This document shows, piece by piece, positions 33,602-43,200 of a stretch of DNA of 64,000 bases. The first letter of the stretch is position 1. The number at the start of each line of letters is the position of its first letter. Position numbers and translations under genes: made by a program. Source of the DNA: Monocercomonoides exilis (lineage: Eukaryota > Preaxostyla > Oxymonadida > Polymastigidae); NCBI GenBank assembly GCA_001643675.2, contig LSRY02000001.1, positions 925,501-989,500 of the forward strand, read 5' to 3'. The notes below the pieces were generated by a model, which saw nothing but the letters and a program-made list of their open reading frames with translations, was not told where the DNA came from and did no database searches.

Positions 33602-34237
33602 ATGAAAATTGCAAAGCTGAACGCTGTCAAACAGCACAAAAAACCATTTCACGCTCCTGCTTCTTCCAAACCTAAATCATTACAAAAAATGTCAAAAAAG
33701 AAAGAGAAAATGTATAATTTTATAACTTCTGTTTTATATGATAACAATTAATTAATTTTTTTGCATTTTTCAATCATACTTGCAAACATTTTATTCCAGC
33801 CACGTCACAGTTCCAGAAAAAAGCAAGCAATCTGTTGTAATTGTAAAAGAAATAAAGCCAAAGAAGATCATGAAAATTTCTGGAGATACTACAAATGCGG
33901 AAAAATTTTGGCAATTGCAACGAAATAAGGGAGCAAGGGGAAGCATTTTCGCAACAAAGGCCCGACAAAATTAACGATTTTTTAATTTTCAATTAATTAT
34001 ATTTTATGCATCAATTTTAATTTAATAATTTAGGCATTTCAAGGGTCTGCTCCAAAAGCGCAACTTGGAGCACAAGAAAGACGTTCGGCTGCAGAAATAG
34101 AGAAAAAGGAACAGCAGAGAAAAAATGCAGAGATGCACCAGCGCGAGAGCCTGGCACAAACTTTGAAAGCGGATTTATTCGCAACTCCATCACTGCATTT
34201 TGATTCATTAACATTTGATGAAAATCAAATGTTGTGA
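33602..34237 (+). CDS. Small basic Lys/Gln-rich protein, three exons, one atypical splice donor (about 160 aa)
   Basis: Exon 1 (33602-33711) encodes a basic start (MKIAKLNAVKQHKKPFHAP). An 88-nt GTATAA...CAG intron leads to exon 2 (33800-33968, HVTVPEKSKQSVVIVKEIKP). A third coding segment (34034-34237) follows a TTTAG acceptor and encodes a charged helix (AQERRSAAEIEKKEQQRKN) ending in DENQML. The frame requires a donor near 33969, where the sequence is AATTAACG and not GT. Either the donor is non-canonical or mutated, or the gene stops at TAA 33972-33974 (94 aa) and the third segment is orphaned. The even charge pattern suggests a nuclear or RNA-associated protein, but no family was recognised. 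Confidence 0.5.
33712..33799 (+). other. Intron (88 nt)
   Basis: The intron starts with GTATAA and ends with TTTATTCCAG. Phase 2 plus 1 restores Ile (KEK-I-HVTV). Confidence 0.7.
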
Positions 34238-34803
34238 ATTTGGTGGCATTTCCATAAACAGAAACAGGCTAAAACTTTCAATTGAACAATCAATTACATG
34301 CATAATTTAATTGATTTTAACACCCACCTCTCTGCTTTTATTTTCATTTTCATGAATCTTTCTTTGGGGATCTTTTATTTAATCACATCACTTTTATTAA
34401 CCCCATCTTCAAAACTTTGCGATTTTATTCGCTGAGGGTTTTGATCATGAAACATGAAATTCCTTTGCTCTAATTTTTGAGTTTTAAATGTCTTTCCTCA
34501 TTAAAAAGAATGATGATGCGTGTGCTTAATGCTTGAAAAATCAAAAAACATCATATAATTTGAAATAAATAGAGGGAAAATACTCAAAAGCTATTTTATT
34601 GCAAGCTATCAATAAAGGAAAGTTTAAAATAATAATTAAAATAAGTGTTTCAAATCTCAATTTTCAAAAGAGTATCTTCTTCGTATTAAAGATAATCTGC
34701 AAATGAATTCGAACAACATCATCAGAAGCATAAAGAATCAAATGCTCTGTGACTATGACTGGGAACCACTGTGTTAAACAACGCATTATAAAAAGGAGAA
34801 AGA
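34238..34803. other. AT-rich region between convergent genes
   Basis: This is shared 3' flank of the small basic gene (plus) and the Ser-rich gene (minus). No other feature seen. Confidence 0.5.
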
Positions 34804-37800
34804 TCAGACTACGTCCGCGGAAGGATGAAGTGAAGAAACTGTCGAAGAAGAAGGAGATGGAGGAGGTGTGGGCTCAAGAGAGGGGGAAAGCAAAAAAGAA
34901 GGATGAAGAAGAGAAGGCGATGGAAGAGGAGTGAGCGGAGAGGCAGAAGGAAACAGACTCCCTCCACTGCTGCTTTGCAAAGTTGGAGATGAAGCACGAG
35001 AGGACGATGTGTTTGGAACTTGAACAGAAGAAACTGTTGAAGAAGTCAAGGAAGGAGAAGAAAGGAAAACTGAAGGTGGAGTTTGAGCAGCTGCCAGGGA
35101 AGGCGAAAGAGTGAAAATTTGGGACTGAAGGAGCGAAATGGACGATGATGGGCTCAACGAAGGGGAAGAAGGAGATGAAGAACGAAAAGACGATGACGAA
35201 GAAGAAGAATTGCTGGAAACAAGGAACGAGGTGAAAGAAGGTGAAGGTGAAGTGGATGGTGAAATCGAAGAAGTTGATGGAGAGGAAGAGGAAGAGGAAG
35301 AGGAGGAAGAAGAAGAGGAAGAAGAGGAAGAGTTCGCGAAGGATGAAATTACAAGAGATTGCGCGGAAGGAGGAAGCCCAGCTTGATTTACAGAGATCGA
35401 CAGAAGAGAAGGTGAAGATGGCGGCAAAAGCGAACGCATTTCCTTGTCAATGAGCGAAGTGCCAAGCGATTCGCTTTCAGAGATGGATGAAGAAAACGGA
35501 GACTTTGCTTTCCTTCTCATCGGATTTAAAGAAGACGAAGAGGAAGAATAAGGAGATGGAGATAATGAAGGAGATGGAGGTGGAGAAGAAGAAGATGTCA
35601 ACGATGAAAATGAAGAAGTTGCTGGAGCGGTAACAGTTCGCACAATTGGTTTGAATGCAACTCTTTTCACTTTTCGCGGTGGAACAGAGTCAGACGGCAT
35701 ATCCGACTTAATCTCCTCAAAATTGAGAAGTTTTGTGTTGATAATTTTCCCGCCTTTGCCCAAACTATGCTTTGCCTCGTTGTTTGCTGCATCGTCATTT
35801 TTCCGTCTTCTTCTGCGTTTTTCTTTCTTTTCGGTTGAAAGCACCTCTTCCAGCACAAGATCGAGCTCATCATCAAGCTCATCTAAATTATCTCTTTTAT
35901 CGTTCGACAAATTGCTGCCTCTGCTCTCTTGCTCTTCATTGATCGTTTGAGTAATTCCAATTCCATCTAATTCTCCTTCGAAATCAGACACAACTTGCGT
36001 GTTCGATTCCGTGCGATCTTCTTCATCAAAACTATTCGTTGGATTATTCTCTCTTTTTTTGTTCGTCTTTGCAGAAGACTTCTTTGATGTATTGGTTCTG
36101 TGTAATTTTGCTTCCCCTTTCAGGCTATTTGATACACTTTGCATTTCTGAGAAACCTGAAGATAAAGATGCATGCTTTTCAGCAGGCATACTTTTCAAAT
36201 CAGCAGCTTTCGTCTCGTCTGCCCGAATAAATCCAACTTCTTTTTTCGAAGTTTGTTGTTTGTAATGATTTCGATGAGCAAGAGACAAACGAACTACAGA
36301 ATACTTTTCAGAGAAAGCAAACGGAATGTCAATAAACCGAGGAAGTTTTTGTGTCAGTTTTGACTTTGATGCGTCGGATTCTTCAGACAAAAGTGAGCTT
36401 GTTTGTTTAGCTGACAAAAGAAGAGGAAGAGAAGGAGGAAAAATGTCTGGAATGGAAACAGAATCCGAAGACTGAAAACCTTTATCGCTATTTGATCTCA
36501 CATTTGAAGTGAACACAGATTTTTGAAATGATTCTGGTGAATTTTTCGGTAACAAGCTTTCAAAAGGCAAAGAAGAAGAAGAAGAGGAGGAGGAGGAAGA
36601 ATAATTTTGTGAATCAAAATTGAACTGAGGCTTTTGAGGAGTTGGATTCAGAAGGGTGTGTGTCTCTCCAAAACTGGATGCAATCAAAGAAGATCCCATC
36701 CCATCCTCTTTCGGAATGAGGTGCAAACTTGATGACAGTGATGATAAGGAAGAAGAAGAAGAAGAAGAAGAAGAAGAGGAGGAGGAGGAGGAAGCAGAAG
36801 CAGAACGCTGCATCTCAGGGAAAGGAGAAGGAGATTTCGCAACCAAGGAATTTGATGCTTGAGATGAAGATGACAGAAATTCGTCAACCAAACTTGTGGA
36901 ATCCAGAGAATATGCTTCTGGACAAAAAACTTGTGGTTGAGTTGTTTTCGAAGTGGATTCTGAAGAAGAAGGAAAAAAGGAAGAAGACAAAGAAGGAGAA
37001 AATGAAGATGAAGCGGAAGAGGATAACAATGACGACGACGACGATGATGATGATGAAGTAGACGAAGAAGAAGGAAATGAAGACAGAGACTGGCTCAGAG
37101 GCAAAATTGAGCCGAAGGAGGTTTCAGAAGGCAATCCGGGCGACATCGACGGAAAGAAAGGAGACGGAGGGGTGCCTGGAATTGGGGTGAACACCCGGAT
37201 CTGAGTCATGTCCTGGTCGCTCAGAGAGACAAACGGAGAAACAGGCGACTGAACAGAGCTCTGAAGCGAAGAAGATGGAGTAGTGTGGACGATGTGGGAG
37301 AACGTGACGCTTCTTTTGAGAGTGGGCGTTTTGGACAGGCGCGCGTGAAGAGAAGGTGTTGTGGAAGGAGAAGGTGTGGGCGAGCGGGACGGGTTGCAGC
37401 TGGAGTCTGGCAGAAAGAAAGCAGAGAGCCCTTCTTTGTCTGCTGAGGGATTCAGCGTGAGGGTGTATTGAAGATCAAGTGATTGAGAGCATTGCTGAGG
37501 GGAAGCTGAGGCAGCCATAGAAGAAGAGGAAGAGGAAGAGGAAGAGGAAGAGGAAGAGGAAGACTGAGAAGAAAAAGCCGAAGAAGAAGCCGAAGAAGTT
37601 GTGGAAGCTAAAGGCGAAGGCGCTGAAGAAAGTGCACTCAAAGATGGTGAAGAAGTTGAAGGAGAAACTGAAGAAGAAGAATTAGAAGAAGAAGTCGCAG
37701 AAGCAGGAATAGTTGAAAAATCAGTCTCAAAAAACGATTTCTGTGTTTGACTCTGCTTTTGAGGATGCGGCTGTATTTGCTCAGATAAAGCAAATGAAAC

Positions 37801-39840
37801 AGGAGGTGAAGAGGCTGTGGCTGATGAAGTTGCTGATGAATTCGCAGTTTTCGCTTCTTCTTTCTGGTTAGCGTCATTTTGAGGAGTTGCATCCTGCGAC
37901 AGCTTGCGCATTCGGCAGAGTTGAGCATAGCGGGTGCTTGGGCAAATCGACAAAAACAGGGCAGAAACAGAGCAGTTCATATCTTCCTCTGTGAAAAAGA
38001 AGCAACATTTGTCTCCTTCACTTTCATTCTGTGACCCATTCGCAGCTGACAGAGGTTGCTTTGCGGCTGCAAAAGCATCTGAAGAAGAAGGTTGTGGCTT
38101 CAAGTCAGAAGTCAGATTTTGCCGAGTCTCCGATTCATTCGTTGCTTCTTTTTCATTCTTTTCTGCTATTTCACTTTTTTCCTGTTTTCCTATTTTGTCT
38201 GTTTTCTCACCCGCTTTGTCGTGTTTTTCGAGTGCAACCAGGCTCAGCGTGAGGTTGTCCGGGATGCTCCACTTCTTCTTCAGGTGTTTGATCACTGAGC
38301 CGATGGAGCACCAGCCAATGATCGTCAGCTGTGCCCTTGTGCGATGCCCCATTTTGTGGAGCAGCCTTCGCGAGGTCGCGTCAAGTGCACTCAGTCGGAG
38401 CGTTATCTGAGGCGGCGTGGCAGAAAGAAGCAGCTGACGAGTGAGAGAATAGGCGTTTGAGGAGGAAGAGGAAGAGAGAGAGGAAGAGGAAGAGGAAGGA
38501 AGCGAAGTGGGTGAATTGGATACAGAGTTTGTTGGATGAAAAGCTGATGCGTTTGAAGATGAAATGTTCTGAACCAAATTCGAAGACTGAAGAAGAGAAG
38601 GAGCCTTTGTGAGAATGCTGGCGACTTCAGAAGAAGCAAAAGGAGGCAAATGAATTGGAAGAGAAGGGGTTGGGCAAAAGCTCTTATTGTTCTGAATGAC
38701 TGGCTGGCTTCTCTGAGAAGAAGGAGGCTGAGCATTTTGTATTTGCTGTGGTGAACTTGTCGGATGTGTTGAAAAGTAGTGATGAAGATTTGCAATGAAA
38801 TTCACAACAAGCCGAGACAAAGAGGAAGGGAAAAGGGACGATAGAATAAACATCAAATTGGTTGGAGTTAACAAGGAATGCTGCGATGGAACAGAACGCG
38901 GAGAACCAGAAACAGGGAAATGCGAAGTTGAATCGGAGAAAGACAATGAAGTGTCAAAGGAGTCTGCATGAAGTTGAGCTAACTTGTTGTCTGTCTTCAT
39001 TTGACTTTGTTGTGTAGAAGTCAGAGGCGGGAAAAGAGCTGATGAAGCGTTTGAAGTGATTTTGTGGAAAGGAAATACAGAAGATGGAGAAGGCGAAAGA
39101 GAAGGCGAAGGAAAAGAAGGTGATACTGCAGAAGAGGTTGGCGAAGATACAAATTTTGCATTGGAAACTTGCTTTGATGAAGGTGGAGACGATGAAGGCG
39201 TGAGAGAAGGAGAATGTTGCTGCGGTGGCATGTGAAGTGATAGTTGGGATGGAGAAATTGAAATGCCATAAGACGAAAGAAATGAAGCTGCAGCAGAAGC
39301 CGAAGATGAAGCTGAAGAAGGAGAATGAAGAGAAGTTACGGAATGAGTAAGTGGAGATGGACCTGGTATTAACGGATTTTGAGAAGGTGAAGAAGGTCTA
39401 CTACTTGGAGGAGGAAATGAAGAAGGAGAAGGTGGGGCAGAAATCAAAGAAGGCGATGATGAACGTGAAGGAGGATTTGAAGAAGAAAACAAGCTATGGG
39501 GCTGAAATTGAGAAGAGATTTGATTCAGTTGATGATAAGATGAAAGCCTTTGACGACTGCTTTGAGTGATTTCAGATTGCAGTTGGCTATCCCCAGAATA
39601 AACAGGAAAAATCTGATGCACATCAGAAAACACAGAAATACCAGATAACTATAAAAAAAGACACAAAATCAAGTTTTTCATTTGATAAGATGATATTTTA
39701 AAATGATATTGATTATCTTTTGTTTAATTTAACTTTTGAGCTCAAACCGATTGATCTCTTTCTTCACTTCTTTTTGCATCAATATCATAATGGAATGCAT
39801 CAGTCCTGGTTCCTCTTCCAGCATTAATTAATTCAGACAT
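34804..39840 (-). CDS. Giant Ser/Pro-rich protein (1645 aa, two exons)
   Basis: Exon 1 (39840-39748) starts MSELINAGRGTRTDAFHYDI and exon 2 (39648-34804) continues in phase across a GTTTGA...ATAG intron. Most of the protein is low complexity: Ser homopolymers of up to about 18 residues, Pro/Ser/Thr stretches, SPSPS motifs. Two islands are less biased. One (about 38420-38220 and 38010-37900) has LRLSALDATSRRLLHKMGHR, LTIIGWCSIGSVIKHLKKKW and SALFLSICPSTRYAQLCRMRK and could be a small folded domain. The other (about 36360-35690) is charged, with a KKEKRRRRRK cluster that could be a nuclear signal. No signal peptide or membrane segment. Probably a disordered regulatory or scaffold protein rich in phospho-acceptors; function unknown. 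Confidence 0.7.
39649..39747 (-). other. Intron (99 nt)
   Basis: On the minus strand it starts with GTTTGAGC and ends with TTTTTTTATAG. It is phase 0: RDQS joins LSGIS. The exon 2 frame has no ATG before this point and meets a stop at the acceptor, so the upstream exon is required. Confidence 0.8.
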
Positions 39841-40207
39841 GAGTATTTACTATTATATTGCATGTTAAACACATCACAAACAAATAACAAAAATAGAACA
39901 GTTTGAAATGTTTTTTGAAAGCATACATGTGCTGTTTGACTTTTTATCTTTATATTTTTAAACAGTTCGCTCTAAACAAAAAATAGATTTGTAGCAATTT
40001 GTTTTTGAACAATATTGTTGCTTATAAAGTGAAATGTTTCCAAAATACATAAACTATGTTAAGGTCGTTTGGATCTTGAAAAAATTGTTAAGGTTGACAC
40101 ATTAATCATTCATTAATCTTCATTTCTGCTCTTATTCAGTTGACCACAAAATACAGTTTCATTTTCTTCTTTTTTCATTTTAAATGAATTAAAGAAATAT
40201 TTTGACT
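39841..40207. other. Divergent intergenic region (367 bp)
   Basis: It lies between the start of the Ser-rich gene (minus) and the start of the membrane-domain gene (plus) and must hold both promoters. AT-rich; no defined element was recognised. Confidence 0.5.
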
Positions 40208-43200
40208 ATGGTTTACCGATCAGAAATGCTGGATAACATTCCTTATCGATTAATTGAGCCAGGGCTTGCAAATAAGATAGTCAATGCTCAAATCAAGGAT
40301 CAAGTCCACACGCCTTATAAACAACGAAAATTATCCTTAAGATTTTTTGCTGGTTACCTTTGGCAAACTTTAAATCTAAATTATCCTGTGTCGTTTATGG
40401 TCCTTGCTTTTGCAGTGAATATGTTTTTTCTGTGTGATATTAATATTTATTTTTATTGAAATGCTTTTTTGGAAATTTTATTGAATTTTATTCAAAATTT
40501 AAATACCAGGTACAATTCATCTTCTTCAACTTCTGTATGGTTCCTACCAATAAAATTTATGTGGACCGCAGCCATAACTATTCCAGTTCTTTTGATGATG
40601 CCTTTTGTAACATCGACAGAAGAAGAGTATTTTATTTCATTTTTTTCAATTTTCTCAATTGTCACTTATTTTAACAAGCATTGAGGATGGAGCCAAAGGC
40701 TTTAAGGAGTTTTTCGAATCAATTTTTCCATCATTGCCCACGAAATACTCGCCTCATTCAACAAAGTTTCCGCCAACTTCGCGTTTTCGAAAAATTTTGC
40801 GTGGAGTTCAAGCTTTGATTTTCATTGCTGTTCTGATAGCAATAGCAAGATTCCAAAAAACAGCTCTATTTTTAATAGGTATTTCGATTATTTATTTCGG
40901 TTAAACATTCAAAAAAATTGTTTGATTAATGAAAAATATTTTCAATATTTTAGCGAATTTTGTGCTTTTAGCTCCAGCCCTTATAAGGTTTTCCATTTTA
41001 CCAGATGTTAGCACACTTCCTTCGTACATTGCTTACGTTTGCTTTTTTCTCTTTTTTGCTTCAAAAATAAAATCTGATAATTGTTTGTTCATATTATAAA
41101 TCAATTATTACGCTATTGACAACAATAGTACGCCGAAGAAGTTTTATCGCAAATATTTGGGAAAGACTTTTTACTAAGTTTGTATACATACTTTATCATC
41201 TTTGAAGCAATGCGTGCATTTAATTCATTATTTATTATTATTCCAAAAAATAATTAAAATCTAAATATACCTCATCATTTCGAAAAATAATATTCAATAA
41301 CCTTTATCATTATCATTATCATTATCATTATCATTATCATTTACAATTTCAGCAAGCACAGACAAACAGCTCCTCGCCTCACTCGCAAGCGAAGGGTTGC
41401 AAAGCGACTCTCATCTCACCACTGCGCACAAGCCTGGAGAAAACATCAAAATTGCCAAGTCATCCGAAATCGAGAAGAAGCAGAAGAAGAGCCGGCGAAC
41501 ATCGCAGCTGACGAAAGCAGCAGAAGATGTGCTGAAGAGAGAGAGGGAGATTGAGCGGGAGAGAATGCGGGAAGCAGAGCGGCTGAGGAGTAGAGAGAAA
41601 GAGGAGGCAGGGGTGAGGGCGAGGGAGCGGGAGGAGAGGAGGAGGCAGAGAGAGGAGAGGATGGTGGAGAAGATGAGAGAGGAAGAGAGGAGGAAGAGGC
41701 AGGAGGAAGAGGCAGCAGAGAGGGAGAAAGAGCGGATGTGGAAGGAGACGGAGGAGAGGCAGTGGAAGGACGTGCTGTTCAAGCTGTACCAGAAAGAGAG
41801 GGAAGCAGAGAACAGGTTGATTCGGGAAGAGCTGCTGAAGGAAAAGGGGGTGAAGCGAGAGAAGAAGAGAGAGAGGAAGCAGAGACAGAAAGTGAGGAAG
41901 CAAAAACTGAGGGAGAATCAAGTGAGGCTGCGGGCAGCTGTGATTATACTCAGCTGGTGGAGGCGGCAGAAGGCAGTGAAGATGATCAAAGCAGAGAAGG
42001 AAAGGAAAGAGGCAGAGAAAAGGATGAAAGAAGAAGAAGAGAAGAGAGAGTTAGAGAAGGCGAATAGAGAGAGGAGGGAGGAGGAAGAGCTGAAGAGGCA
42101 GAAGAAAGCGGTGGAGCGTATAGAGTGGGTGTGGAAGAACAGGCTGGCAATGATAAGAGACCGATTAGAACTAGAAAGATTGAGGAAGGAGAAAGAGCAA
42201 AAGGAAGAAGAGGAAAAAATAAGGAAGCAAGAAGAGGAGAAGATGGAGGCAGAAGACGAGAAAGTGTGGAGTGTGATTCGAATGAAAGAGAGGCAGAAGA
42301 AAGAGAAGAAGTACAGAAAGAAGTTTGACAAGCTGTGTTACATTCTCAATTGGTATAAGGGCAGAAAGGAAGTGGCAGAGGCTAAGAGGGAACTGGAAGA
42401 GTTGAGAGTGAAGAAGGCGAAGAAGGACAAAGAACTGAGGCTGAGGAGAGAAGCAGAGGAGAAGAGGCAGATGGCGCAGGAGGAGAGAGAGCTGAGAGGA
42501 AGAGAGGAGAAGAAGAAGAGGCAGCAGAGCTGTGAGGTGCTGTCAGAATACTGGAGACTGTATGAGCAGAAAGTGGAAGCGCAGAAGCTGATGAAGAGCA
42601 TTTTGAAGGAAAAGAAAGAGAGGGAAGAAAGAGAGGCGAAGATGAGGTGTGTGCTGATGGTGGAAGAGTGGTGGCGGTCGGTGCGGAAGACGCAGCGGGC
42701 GAAGAGGGAGCTGCAGCGGATGAAGGAGGCGAAGCAGAAGAGGGAAGAGAACAGAAGAAGGAGAATTGCACTGGATGTGATCACACGGTGGCTGGGCATG
42801 GTGGAGCGAATGAAGAAGGAAAGAGCACAGTATTTGCGGGAGATGGAGGAGAAGAAGAGGAAGGAGGAGCAGGAGAGGGTGGAAGAGGCAGTGGAAACAA
42901 TCACAAGAGTGTGGAGAGGCAGACAGAGAGTGAAGATGGCTGTGAATGAGAGAGAGGTGAGGAGGGAAGAGAGGGAGATGAAGCGGCAAAAGGAAGAGAT
43001 GAAGAAAGCAGTCGATTTCATTTCAGATTGGTGGAAAGGAATGAAGATGGTGCTGATGGCGAGGAAGATGAGGGAGCTGGCAGCGATGGAGAAGAAGAGG
43101 ATGGAAGAAGAGGAGAAGGCGAAGGAGACGGAGGCAGAGCAAGCGAGGAAGGAGAAGGAGAAGGAAGAGAGGGAGAAGAGGGAGAATGAGAGGATAGCTG

